A stretch of DNA of 64,000 bases from Asterias amurensis (taxonomy: Eukaryota; Echinodermata; Asteroidea; Forcipulatida; Asteriidae): the NCBI RefSeq assembly GCF_032118995.1, contig NC_092665.1, positions 14,404,012 to 14,468,011 of the forward strand, given 5' to 3'. The notes under the pieces were generated by a model. That model was not told the origin of the DNA. It made no database searches and saw nothing but the letters and a program-made list of their open reading frames with translations. A program made the translations under genes and the position numbers. Of the stretch, positions 45,975 to 58,000 are shown one piece after another (the stretch's first letter is position 1; every line of letters begins with the position of its first letter).

Positions 45975-46208
45975 CCGATTTCATAGCCCTGCTTACCGGT
46001 AAGCAAATCTCATGTTAACTTTTGCAAAAAAATGTGCTTGATCGTAAGCGTATTTCATAGGTAAATTAGGCGGTATGGATTGACACTGTTATAATACAGT
46101 AAGAAGCAGCGGAAGGTTTGCGTACCCTTTCATGTGCTTACGGTAAGCAGCACTTTGAAATCTAATAAGCACCAAATAATCCCCTAAGCAGCTCTATAAA
46201 ATTGGGTC
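45975..46208. repeat. TAAGCA-type hairpin relative
   Basis: GCCGATTTCATAGCCCTGCTTACCGG at the left and GCAGCTCTATAAAATTGGGTCC at the right are opposed ends of the family F type. The copy ends 11 bases before the fumarase stop codon and therefore probably lies in its 3' UTR. Confidence 0.6.
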
Positions 46209-46218
46209 CAGGTCTGCT

Positions 46219-49200
46219 TCATTCTAACTGCCATTCCTTGAAGAAGTCATTTCCTTTATCATCGACTACGATGAACGCTGGGAAGTCCTCCACCTCGATG
46301 CGCCAGATGGCTTCCATTCCAAGCTCAGCGTACTCCAGGACCTCAAGCTTCTTGATGCAGTTCTGCGCTAAGATGGCTGCCGGCCCGCCGATGGAGCCGA
46401 GGTAGAAACCACCGTGGGTCTTACACGCCTTGGTTACCTAGTCACACAAGCAACAAAATATTCTGATATTTATACAGATTACATTCTTGCAGGGCGTTCG
46501 TGCCAGTGCGGTTTAGGGCAGTGGACTTAGTTCTGTAATTTACAGAATGTGGGTTTGGAACCTGGCCTGGCCAGTCTGGACAATTGTGTCCTTTAGCAAG
46601 GCACTTTACCACAACTGCTTCTCTCCACCCAGGAGTACAAATGGGTACTGGCACTGGTGTAAATCGTTTTAGTATACACTGACATCTAATTGTTTTTGAC
46701 AGACATTACCTGTTTGCTGCGGTTTCCCTTGGCTAGCATGACCTTGCAGCCACCTGCTGCTTGGAAGCCATCGACGTAGGAGTCCATCCTCCCGGCTGTG
46801 GTGGGGCCAAACGATCCAGAGGCGTAACCCTGGAACAAAATAAATCACTATTCAATTTTTGCATCAATGCATTTTTCAATTTCTTGGTTTCCCGTCAAAT
46901 TGGCATACACAAATCAGTTCAGACGATCATCCGAGACCTAAGTGTTCAAAGATGAATTACATCCGATTGCCACCGGCAAAGATATTGACATAAAAAGGGA
47001 AACCACAAAGTTAGGCTAGAGTTGGTATAGACCTGGCTCATACTCCAGAGGTAGCAGGTTCAAATCCTGTTCCAGAAATTGTGTTCACCCAATTGGCCTA
47101 ATGGTTAAAGGCAGTGGACACTATAGGTTATTGTCAAAGACTAGCCTTCACAGTTGGTGTATCTCAACATGCATAAAATAACAAACCCGTGAAAATTTGA
47201 GCTCAATCGGTCATCGAAGTTGCGAGATAATAATGAAAGAAAAATAACCCTTCTCACATGAAGTTGTGTGCGTTTAGATGGTTGATTTCGAGACCTCATG
47301 TTCTAAACTTGAGGTCTCGAAATCAAATTCGTGGAAAATTACATCTTTCTCGAAAACTATGGCACTTCAGAGGGAGCCGTTTCTCACAATGTTTTGTACT
47401 ATCAACCTCTCCCCATTACTTGTAATCAAGAAAGGTTTTATGATAACAATTATTTTCAGAAATTACCAAAAGTATCCACTGCCTTTAAGAGCACCGGATT
47501 CAAGCTCTGTAGTGTTTCTGAGTGTGGGTTCGAGTCCCGGTCGTGACACTCTTGTCTTTAAGCAAGACACTTAACCATGATTTCTTCGTAAAAGTTGGGG
47601 AGGTAGTGCTTTCAGCTGCTCTACCAGCCAGGTTTCTGATAGATGATACCCAAGCCTACATCCGAACGGACTGAAAAGGGGGGGGGGGCGGTGGGGGTAA
47701 CCCTGTTCTGTCCCAGGAATAGGTGGCAATGGCCCCTGGAGAAGTAGTTGATTTGTAGCCCACACACCTTCAGGCCTGTAAAATTTACCTCAGGGGTCTT
47801 GGCAGGCCCTGCATAGTAGACTGGGTGATCTTTCATATATTGTGGCAGACCCTCTCCCTTGTCCAATCGCTCTTGTAATTTGGCGTGAGCGATGTCTCGT
47901 GCCACCACGAGTGTACCCGTTAGGCTAAGACGAGTCTTGATCGGGTAGGTTGATAAAGTGTTCAGGACGTCACTCATGGGTTGGTTTAGATCAACCTGGA
48001 AGTAGAGTGAGACACATCCAAGATAAAGACAGGAATGAGATTTTTACAAAAAATTTGAAAACTCCTGGAAACTGGAGAACAGGTCTGGGTTTCTGCTGAT
48101 ATTACAAACTACATGGAAAACAAAACTACAGGTTTGGTCAAAGTGTGGATTAATTCTTTGTCCCTTTTTGACCGCTGTCTTTAATGAAATACTTGTTCTT
48201 TATATGTATTTGTTTAGTTTTCTTTCATTTTGGCTGATATAAAAACAAATGTAATGGATTTGAAATCCATTAAATTGATTTAGGCTCAGGTAGGTTTGAG
48301 AAATCTTGAAATCAGCCAAAAATATTGGAAATCATTTGAAATTGCAAAGATCAAATCAAAATATGAAGTGTTAATTCAAGATTCAAAATTCAGAATATGT
48401 TTTCTGCATCAGAACCGCCCAACCACTGACAAGAAAAGTTTGATCATTATTCTTGCCATTTCCATCTGTCCGTTCTTACCTTGACAACTTCTCCTCCAAG
48501 ATGGCCCTCCTCCACCTCCGGTAGGTACTTCCCTGGATCAGTCTCTAGCTGCTCCAAGAATACACCGTCCTCAGTGATTTTACCAAGAATCTAGAAAACA
48601 ATTTAAATGATTTTAAAAGTACTGCATTCGCTTTCACAAAACGCTAGGATTAATCCTATCCCGAGTTAGGACGAGTAACCCGTCCTAACTTAGGATGTGT
48701 TCATTGCGTCCAAAAGTCTTCGGACACGGAACTGAACTCGTCCTATGTCCTAAGATTAATCCTAAGTTAGGAAGAGTTTGGTGAAATGGACGGCTGGACA
48801 TGTTTGGTAATTACTCAAAATATATATTAGCACAAAAAGTTCCTTAGTAACGAGCAACGGGAGCTGTTGATAGTATGACACATTGTGAGAAACGACTCTC
48901 TCTGAAGTAACATAGTTTTTGAGAAAATAACTAAAATATATGAATCTGAGCAAGACTTCAGCCCTGAAGCCTTTCTTAGGCATCTAAAAGCACACAAATT
49001 TGTGCAACAAGGGTGCTTTTCTTTCATTATTTTCTTGCAATTTTGATGACCTACTGACTGAGCCAAAATTTTCACAGAATTGTTATTATATGCATATGTT
49101 GGGATAGACCAACATGTTAAAATGATACCAGCTTGTCATTTATCTTTGGAAATCCCTAAAGACCTTTCCTGGACATTTTTTGAGAAGTTTGAAATGTCCA

Positions 49201-52200
49201 AAATGCTTACGGCATTCTAAATCAGCATAAGAAATTTTCGACAATTATTCAGCAAAGAAAACTCACCTGTCTGTCCGCAGAGCAGGACACACCGAGACCC
49301 ACGGGGCACGACGCTCCGTGTCTAGGTAATCTGATCACTCTGACATCATGACAGAAGTATTTACCTCCGAACTGTGCCCCGATGCCCGTACTCCGACACA
49401 ACTCTAGTATCTTCTGCTCCATATCAAGATCACGGAAAGCTTGACCGTGCTCATTTCCTTTTTGAAATAAAAATGGTTGAAACAATTTAAATGAAAGTCA
49501 GAACTCATTTCCCTTATAAAATGAGGAAAGTAGGCATTGCCACACATAAACAATTAAAATGCTTTGTTTTGGTGACACCTCTTTTTGTGAAATAACTTGC
49601 ATTTATGCATTTTGTAGTTCTTTCTGCATTTTCTGTAATTTTTGTATTCAACAGTCTTGGTTTTCACTCTTTCACTTTCCAAAAGCCCTCCGAGACTTCA
49701 TTCTAATTTTGCGGCACATAAAAACGGTTCATTAATAATATTGTGTACTTTTTTGTAACCAGTGTTTTCGGTGTAAGGATAAAAACACAAATAAAGTACT
49801 CTTTACCCCTGATGCTAGTTCAAAATCTGTTCAGGTCCCTACTGCTAAATATAGGATTGTATAAACTGCCTCTACCTACTAGCCTAATTAAGCTGGTAAA
49901 GCATGGGCCTTTAAGGGCGTCAAGTGGTAAGACAACTGCTTATGCAAAGGGTTTGGGCTTATGTCGCACCCCAGTATTATGTCTGCGCATTTTTTTTTTT
50001 AAAGGACTTTGGAAAATACTGAGCATACACAGTGGTTCATATCGCTGTATGGGTAAAAACATACCTGTTTTAACCACAACCTATTACAAGTCAATTCTAT
50101 GTTCCACTCTGTGATAACACAAGCTTCGTTTTTTGTTAAGGCTGATTTGCCTTTAGTCATACTGCAGTAAAGTTTAGCGAACAATACTGTATCCATCAAC
50201 TTCAAGCAACACCCCCAAAAAAAAGGATTTTGGAGGATTCAGCATTGACATGTACCTTTTCAAAGAGGCATGACATACCTGTAGTTGGAAGATTATCAAG
50301 GTATTTTGTGGATGCCATCTTGACTGTCTTGAGTGTCATCTCAGCCGAGAGACCTCCAACGACAAAAGCTAAATGATACGGTGGGCAGGCTGACGTCCCG
50401 ATTGTCTAAGAACAACAACAGTTCATTGTCAAATAACGCAAGTTAAAAATATGTTTGTCTGATGTCGGTTTGGTTTGTTTGTCAAGAAAAGTTACCTGAT
50501 ATATTTGGTGGTTTTGAAGCTTTCTTGTTTCTATTTTTCTTTCTTTCGGATATCGGCAAACAGGTGACTACTCTCAGTCTACACACCAGGGTAAGGGTTA
50601 GGGTCAGTGTTAGCGTTAGGTTTAGAAGCATACATAACATGGGCATCGAAACATGGGGGGTGTCGGAACATGGGGGTGTCAGAACATGAGGGTGCCGAAA
50701 CATTTCTATTGAAGAAAAACGACCTCATTTATTTGATGGTTTTGAACTTTGTTTTGTTTCTTTATGTTTATCCTTCTCTTCCGGGACAAGAAGGATGGGG
50801 TGGATGGGGGGGGGGGGATGTCTTCAAACCAAATGGTTTCACCTTGATCTTTTCATTGATGAAACTAGCCAGCTTCTCAGGGTTAAGAAGGGCCTTTGTC
50901 TGCTGATAGAGAAATGTCTTATTGGCCGAACCCCCTCCTTTAGCGATGAAGAGAAAGTTGTACTCGCTTCCGGGTGTGGCATAGATCTCCACTTGAGCTG
51001 GGAGGTTGGTGCCCGTGTTCGTCTCCTTAAACATATCGAGGGGTGCGACCTAGGTGGTGATGGAGAAAAGAATGGTCAAGAGAGGGCAGCGTTTAATGAC
51101 ATATTCCTTTTGAAATTGAACCTGTGGAATGCCGACTACATCAGTATCTTGCCAGGACAAGAGTCATTGCTGACATACAGTCATTGAGAAGTCACTATTT
51201 TTTTGCTGACATTAAGGTCTTAAAATAGGCTCACATTTTAAGGGGTATTTTGGAATGATGGCATGCCAACCTAATATCAATCCAAAGTTGAAGAATAAAA
51301 AAAAAAAAGTGCTTGGATCAGTATCCTCAGCATACATTTTTGTTGTACCTGAAGAAAAATAACAGTTTTTTTTTTCATCAGGCAGACACACAAAAAAGAG
51401 GATGAATTTGAAAACAAATTGATGTTTTTTCGTGCGAGCAGCGATTTTGACAAATGAAGCTTTTGGAACGGCTCTTTGTTTTACGTCTCGGAGAAAGCCT
51501 GGTTTCAGACTCAAACATCCCGATAGGAGGAACTGGGTCGGACACACAGATGATCAACACCATGAAAATATCTGAAGAAAAGGCAGAGGCTGGATTGTTG
51601 TATTTTTCTGTTTTTACCTGTGAGTAACGCAGATTTCTCTGAGTGTAGGAGTCATAAACCCCCCTAGACAAGTGCTCTTCATCTTTTTCATCTGTCCATA
51701 CATTCTGCCCTCTCTTGCCTGCAAGATTAATGGGATACAAATTTTGAATTACACACTTCCCATTTATTTGATTTAAAATCATATCACATTCAGTCAAATT
51801 CTATGGCGGACGTGATAGGAGTGTACTGTTTGGGCATCGATGGTTTAAAGTTCATGACACTGCACGTTTATCCAATCATATCATTGTATCGAATGAAATC
51901 ATGGATCTGAGTAGCAGGTACCTGTCTTTATCCTAACGGGTACAGACAAAGGCCCAGTCTAACAGCAAACCCTGCTTACTCAACCCTACTTCAGTAAATC
52001 AAGCTAATGCAGACAGCGTGGTTAAGTGGTTAGACTGCACGACTTGCAATCACAAGGTTGTGGGTTCGAATCCCCCTAGCTAACCGCTTATTTCACAACG
52101 ATTAGAATAAATATTGTCGTCTAGTTACTGAATCACAATTTCTTTATTTGTGCGATTCATAATCATAGACATTAAACCAATTTTTGTATGAGAGAGATTG

Positions 52201-54252
52201 GTTGTTGCCAGCTTGGTGTTTATATCCGCTGTGGGAGTTTGCCGAGTTCCCTTGATGGGAATATCATTCAAACAAACAAACAGACATACCCATGATGATA
52301 GCGGTGCCTGTGTCCTGACATCCCGGGAGCACCATACCAGCCGCTATGTTGGCATTCTTCAGAAGTTCCAGAGCGACGAATTTATCGTTACTAGAAGCTT
52401 CAGGATCATCAAGGATACTTGACAATTGCTGGTGAATACAACAAAAAACAGTTACTAATTTGAACGTTGTTCATATCTCTCAGCTCGAAAGTCCACACGC
52501 AAATCTTTTTTTGTACGAATGCAAAATCTTTAAAATGTCTTAAGACAAATTCGACCAGTGGTTGGTACCCCGCTGTCACCTCACTAAACGTGGATGGACT
52601 TTGCATTTTTGGAAGAAAATACTGTGACAATATTTTGCTATTTTCTCAATAGGTAGACGCTGTATTCAATTAAAACATTCACAAGTGACTTTTATTCTAT
52701 CGTTCCTGATAATTTTTGCTAAAAATCAACACTACATTGACCGAAACCGAATGATGACTCTACCCTGAAGCTATTCCCAAGACATTCCAAAAGATTGTTT
52801 AAAGAATGTTAGGTGCCATACCAACCTGTAAGTGTTTAGGCCTCAACAAGTGTGCAATGTCAACCATTGCCTGTGCTGTGATTACCCTCAGTGCCTCCGG
52901 TTCAACACTAAGAATCTTTCGTCCTTTGACTTCAAAAGTCGATACAAAATCACCTTTATGATCAGGAAACAAAAAAGTCAAGATCCCATAAGTCAGGAAT
53001 TTTGAAAACCTATGTTGGAACTGCAGACAATTATCAGGGGGGCATAATGTTGTGGCCAAACAGTTAAGCGCATCCAAATCAGGTTCTGGTAGCTGCGTCA
53101 CCGGAAGGTGGGTTCCATTCCTACTCGTGACACTTGTGTCCTTGCTGGCAAAACACTTCTTATTGAAGTTGTTCCGTAGCATTATACCCCAATGCTGCCA
53201 GAATCATAACCCTATTTCTTCTTCGGCCATTAGGAGGATGGAGGGTTACAATTATCACATTACTGAACAAATGTAGAGGTAAAAATAGGACTGATTAATT
53301 TATAGATTGAAAGCCACATTTTTGGCTAAGGATAAATTTAATCATTCAGATTCTCTTTCTCTCTCTAGTCTATAATATCTGATTATTTAAATTGGCAATT
53401 TTATTTTAAATCGTAATCGTAACTCTCCATCCTCCCTTTCTCTTTCTATGGCCCTTTTCGAATCCACTGCTGCGGCTTTGGATTTGGCTTCAGGCGGCGT
53501 TCTTTTGTCTGAAGCCCTGGAGCATGTACGCAAAGCACACGCAATTGATCAAAACAACCGTGGAGCCAAGCTAGCCCGAGCCGAGTATCTAGTATCTGTC
53601 TTGTTGGGATAATAGTACCCTCCATCCTAAGACAGGAGTATTGGAGTATGGAGGGCAGTTGATGGAGGGTTACGGTTATCACATCGTTTTACCCTCCATC
53701 CTCCTAACGCAAGGATGGAGGGTTATGATTATCGCAACTAGACCCTCTATCCTGTGATAATCATAACCCTCCATCTCTGGATGGAGGATTAGGATTATAG
53801 CAACTAGATCCTCCATCCTGCGATACTCATAACCCTCCATCTCCAGCAGGAGGATGGAGGGTTACGATTATCGCAACTAGATCCTTCATCTTGCGATAAT
53901 CATAACCCTCCATCTCCAGACGGGAGGATGGATGGTTACAATTATCGCAACTAGATCCTCCATCTTGCGATAATCATAAACCTCCATCTCCAGCGGGAGG
54001 ATGGAGGGTTACGATTATCACAACTAGTACCTGTCAATTTCTTGTATGGAATATCAAGGGTCGATTCTGGCTTCATGATGTCTTGATAGTGGAACGCTTT
54101 AACTGCAGGTGCTGCTTTGGCTGCAGTAGCCTTGCTGCGACACAGTGCAGACTGCAGCAGGCATCGTTGACAAAGCAACAATCCTGATCTTGAAGTCTGT
54201 GTCCACATTCTCGGAGTGTTGATGCTCTTTAATCTAACCACAGATTTGATGA
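46219..54252 (-). CDS. class I fumarate hydratase (4Fe-4S), probably mitochondrial
   Basis: Eleven minus-strand exons: 54252-54031, 52953-52826, 52428-52290, 51718-51618, 51049-50843, 50405-50279, 49457-49267, 48590-48480, 47995-47789, 46829-46710, 46437-46219. Phases agree throughout. With the ATG at 54208-54206 the product is 575 residues; the exon begins at an acceptor at 54252, so a 5' leader exon lies upstream. The enzyme interconverts fumarate and malate with an oxygen-sensitive [4Fe-4S] cluster. The three cluster cysteines are in place: [10 protein letters not shown] (C139), GTSACPPYH (C258) and [10 protein letters not shown] (C344), at nearly the spacing of the Leishmania enzymes (from memory). 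KGGGSANK (219-226), [10 protein letters not shown] and [12 protein letters not shown] also fit. The first about 55 residues are basic and serine/alanine rich without acids, as in mitochondrial leaders. It is unrelated to the class II fumarase usual in animals. Spliceosomal introns rule out bacterial contamination. Confidence 0.93.
46490..46685 (+). mobile_element. tRNA-derived SINE fragment
   Basis: GCAGTGGACTTAGTTCTG, then GGGTTTGGAACCTGGCC and ACAATTGTGTCCTTTAGCAAGGCAC, CAAATGGGTACTGGC is a SINE head and body resembling 29035-29345 and 53080-53175. It lies in fumarase intron 10. Confidence 0.6.
47105..47488 (-). mobile_element. MITE family A copy 6
   Basis: A full-length copy bounded by TTAA on both sides, in fumarase intron 9. 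It is followed directly by a SINE of family S2. Confidence 0.9.
47500..47775 (+). mobile_element. SINE family S2, long copy
   Basis: GGGTTCGAGTCCCGG (B-box-like) is followed by AGCAAGACACTTAACCATGA, TTCGTAAAAGTTGGGGAGG, TGATACCCAAGCCTACATCCG and GGTGGCAATGGCCCCTGGA. The same order occurs at 59850-60085. It reaches to about 14 bases from fumarase exon 9. Confidence 0.75.
48633..48792. mobile_element. 160-bp hairpin MITE (family H)
   Basis: TTCACAAAACGCTAGGATTA at the left and GTTTGGTGAAATGGAC at the right. The arms carry GGATTAATCCTA and AGTTAGGACGAG in both directions. A half relative is at 59760-59852. It lies in fumarase intron 7, next to a worn MITE A. Confidence 0.7.
48795..49140 (+). 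mobile_element. MITE family A, diverged copy 7
   Basis: GGACATGTTTGGTAATTACTC to TATGCATATGTTGGGATAGACC follows the family A order with many changes and no clear right end. Confidence 0.65.
52015..52085 (+). repeat. tRNA-like sequence (SINE head or tRNA pseudogene)
   Basis: GTGGTTAAGTGGTTAGAC resembles a D-arm/A-box, and GTGGGTTCGAATCCCC a T-arm/B-box, at the right spacing. The anticodon stem does not pair, so it is not a working tRNA gene. It lies in fumarase intron 3. Confidence 0.5.
53449..53590. repeat. partial CCGAAGCC hairpin (family I)
   Basis: GGCCCTTTTCGAATCCACTGC to AACCGTGGAGCCAAGCTAGC matches 38820-38960. The right end is replaced by the adjoining minisatellite. Confidence 0.65.
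53608..54026. repeat. hairpin-unit minisatellite in fumarase intron 1
   Basis: About five units of 66-76 bp carry CAACTAGATCCTCCATC, then GATAATCATAACCCTCCATC, then a short spacer, then GATGGAGGGTTACGATTATC. Each unit is itself an inverted repeat. Unit edges marked by AACTAG fall near 53734, 53800, 53874, 53948 and 54022. The last AACTAG is part of the splice donor region of fumarase exon 1 (exon edge 54031, donor 54030). Confidence 0.9.
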
Positions 54253-54709
54253 CTGTAGAGAACAAGGAATGCAAACAGTTAAAACTTAATTAAAGAACAA
54301 ATTTAAAGAACTTTTTGAACTCACTCAAATTCCACCATTTTTTTTAAAGAAATAAGTGGTGCTTTAGCAAGTGAAATAAATCATGAATAAATATGTCTGT
54401 CTACATATGACTGAACCAGGTGGGTTTATTTAAGAAAAAAATGTGGGGGGGGGGGCTGGGGCGGGGCTAGCAATGTTAATAAACCAGCAAACAAACCAAC
54501 ATACATAGCATTATTCACTATAGCACTGCAAACAATCTTCTGCGTTGAAAAACTTGTTCATCGTAAAAACGTATGCTAAACAATGCAATCGGTTTGCTTT
54601 TATATTTTTGAAAAATAACAGTTAATACAGGTTTATTCTCTTTTATGTGTAAATTCAATTATGTTACTTCAGTTTCTTTTAAAAAGGGGTGAAATTCGGA
54701 AATATTTAC

Positions 54710-54780
54710 CGGCGTTTTTGGTCGTCTGTCACTGCAAACGGTACCTGGTCACTGTATCTCAATTGCAATTTATTGCCCCC
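54710..54780 (-). promoter_or_regulatory. candidate noncoding first exon of fumarase
   Basis: On the minus strand CGCCG|GTAAAT gives a donor at 54709 facing the acceptor at 54253-54256. The left edge (start of transcription) is not defined. The exon would be entirely 5' UTR, because the in-frame ATG comes later. Confidence 0.35.
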
Positions 54781-54836
54781 TGAGAAGGCTAGGTGCCAGA
54801 CTGAGTTAAAGGGCCATAATGATATGCAGTTTTTGA

Positions 54837-54881
54837 CCAATCAACGAAAGCTTTAGATTATGATCTTTTTAGCTGTCCAAT
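54837..54881. promoter_or_regulatory. CCAAT boxes in the divergent fumarase/Brambleberry promoter
   Basis: CCAAT occurs at 54837-54841 and 54877-54881, 40 bases apart, in the 750-base gap between the two opposed genes. No TATA box is evident, as often with shared promoters. Confidence 0.4.
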
Positions 54882-54964
54882 GAAAAAACGGAATGGTTAG
54901 TGGCATAAACACAGCGCCATATTTGACTCAAAGATTTCCAGCACAATTTGATAAACATTTCTCT

Positions 54965-54997
54965 ATGAAAAATACATCATACTGCGATTTTCTTTGA
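54965..54997 (+). promoter_or_regulatory. short upstream ORF before the Brambleberry start
   Basis: ATG AAA AAT ... TGA, ten codons, ends 10 bases before the ATG at 55008. It would only matter if transcription starts before 54965, which the sequence does not prove. Confidence 0.3.
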
Positions 54998-55007
54998 ACA
55001 CACTGCA

Positions 55008-58000
55008 ATGAAGTTCATCCTTGTTATTTGTGTGTTGTCAGTGCTTAACTGGGGTGCCAAGGCATCTTTGTTTTCGTGGGTTTTCGGACAGAAAAATGCA
55101 CCGGATTCACACGGGAATGAAAGTCCGGACGGTGGAGTGATTTCGACATCATCACAGGGGGCGGCAAGTCTCGGCAAGCCGGTACCGTTCGAGATGAAGT
55201 CAGCGGAGACGAGATTTTTGAAAGCGGGCGAAGAGTACATGGCTGGGTTGTCTGTACTAGATACCTGTCATCATAGAGTTAGTTATTTTACATTTTTATG
55301 TGAATCTGGGAGAAAACAGTCTATTTACACAATTTCTTTACTCTTTTTAATTAAAGAGTTAGTTTTTGGTTATTTTTATAATATTATTATAAAATATTGT
55401 TATTTTGAAATGAGCATGAATTATGAATTTGATTGAATTATTATCTTAAATAAGTTTTTGCATAAGCCTTGTTTATTTGTTAACAAAGTGTATTTATTTG
55501 TAACTTTTAAGTTTCATAATAAAAATGCATGTGAGTGTGACTTAGACGGCCCTGAATATATTAATAAGTGCAATTTTTTCCCTCTATTTTCAACAAAAAT
55601 ACTTCAATATGAACATACGTTTTCTTATTTTAAATTACATTTTAATGGAAACATTTGCATTTTCAACTCAAACCAATCAAATCTTTGGACCATGTGTTTT
55701 CAAATGAACAGTGTTAAATTGAACTAAAGTTTCATGAAAAAGTTATGACAACTTGCTTCAGTTGAATAATTATTCTTAAATATTTCCAAATTGCATGTTT
55801 GTATGTAGGTGATCGCCGAATTGGAGTCGTCTTGCAATGACATAACAGAGGAAGAGCTTGGTAAACTGGGCGTGGCCTTGCTGAACTGTCAATCAAAATC
55901 AGAAGGACGCTCCACTTTTACTTGCACTAAAGAAATGGTAACAGCAGATATGAAAACAAGTTTTTAAAAACTGATTTATATAGAGCCTTGGCATTTAAAG
56001 GCAGTGGACACTATTGGTAATTACTCAAAATAATGATTAGCATAAAACCTTACTTGGTAACGAGCAATGGGGAGAGGTTGACAGTATAAAACATTGTGAG
56101 AAACGGCTCCCTCTGAAGTGACATAGTTTTCGAGCAAGAAGTAGTTTTCCGCGAATTTGATTTCAAGACCTCGAGTTTAGAATTTGAGGTCTCGAAATCA
56201 AGCATCTGAAAGCACACAATTTCGTGTGACAAGGGTGTTTTTTTCTTTCATAGTTATCTCGCAACTTCGACGACCAATTGAGTTCAAATTTTCACAGGTT
56301 TGTTATTTCTTGCATATGTTGAGATACACCGAGTGAGAAGACTGGTCTTTGACAATTACCAATAGTGTCCAGTGTCTTTAAACAGTGCAGGTTTTAAATT
56401 ACATGAAGGTCACAGCCTCTGTCCCCCCCTAGTCATGACCTTGGTGCCCCTTCAAAGTCCCCCATTAGACCCTAAGATTTCTTAATGGAAGTGCCTTTTG
56501 CAAAAAGAAAATGGCCTTGCCCTTTCAATGATGAAACGCCAGTATTGTAGTCAAGACCAGATAGTCCGAGACCCTAACTGAATGTCCGAGGGGGAGACCG
56601 GTATTGAGACGAATACTCTGTCTATAACACGTCACACTTTTCTACGGGCGAAACATTTTTCAGCAGTTTGATCTCATTAACTGTGGTTTTTTATTACTTA
56701 AACGACCACCGACTTCTACTTATTGATCAGTTGAAAATCAAAACCAAAATTAAGATTGGTTTTTAAAAGGGTCAACCTGCAATCCCTTCCTTGATATTAT
56801 AAAAAAAAATTCTTTTATTATCATTTTGACAAAAGATAAATAATTATTTTTATTTTCAGACGTTAGCAGAGTGCACCAGAGGTATGGACGCAACAACGTG
56901 GAATACTTACCACATCATAAGTGATCGATCACGCTCTGTATGCTACGGTGTTAGACAGCAGCAGTTCCAGCGACAGACACGCTTTGCCGTCAACCAGCTT
57001 GCTGCAACTGCTTCAAACCAGCTGAACATCATGGAGAATCTACAAGTGAGTGTCAATTTCTGAGTGTGACCAAGGCTTGTTTCATTAGATTAAACAACAG
57101 TCAACTGGGGAGTTTGACAGGCCACAAACTTAGAATATATATAGTTTTACCAGACATGCAATGGTGCAACTTTAAACTTAGTGGTAGTTTAGACATTTAT
57201 TCCAGTATTGATAACAACAAACAAAAGTGTCAAATGTAATTTGAGAATCTACAAGTGAGTATAGATTTAACCAAGGCTTGTTGCATTACAGATTAAAAAC
57301 AGTTAACTGGAGAGTTTGACAAGCTACAAACTTAGAATATAAATAGTTTTACCAGACAGGCCAGAGCCATAATGAGGCATCTTTGAATCTAGTAGCAGTT
57401 TAGACGTTTATTCCGTTTTAGACGTACATACTACAACTTCAATTGAACCATAATTTTAATATGGTTAAGATACTCTGTTAAGTTACTACCAATATGCAGG
57501 GAAAGTTTGAAGCATGGTGCTTTTAAAATGTACCCTGAGACAGACAAGACTAGAACTGGACAAGGACATACTGACAAATGAGACCAGCCAGATAAGTAAA
57601 AACGAGATCTTTTTCCACCAAAATTAAGGTGTAGTTCTTCAGAGAGTTTGATGAGTTCAGTTGTTAAAAACCTCTTGTACATCCTTTTCTTCTGACTGAC
57701 CTTTAGGAAGGTCAAGATGCTTTGCAGAATGTGGCTACAGACACCTTACAGATAATGGCTGACGGACAAAAAGAGGTCCTCAGCAAACAGGAAGTCCTCA
57801 AGGAGTCACAGGTAAACTTACAAGAGATTCCATCACTGAGAATTTATCCTGCTTAGTTTTGCTAATCAGAAACTTGTTAAGCTTATTTTAACCATAGCCA
57901 CTGCCGAGTCCGTCAATTCAGACACAATCTAAAGCCATGTCAGAATTTGCGGCTGCACTATGGCTATGTCTAGATTTCAGCATCATCATAGACGATGTGA

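Noticed and set aside
52015-52085. tRNA gene
   Set aside because: The A- and B-box regions look right, but the anticodon stem does not pair. A SINE head or pseudogene fits better.
55280-55740. Open frames of up to 142 codons running on from Brambleberry exon 1
   Set aside because: The part beyond 55277 is AT-rich intron; the family sequence resumes exactly at the acceptor at 55808.
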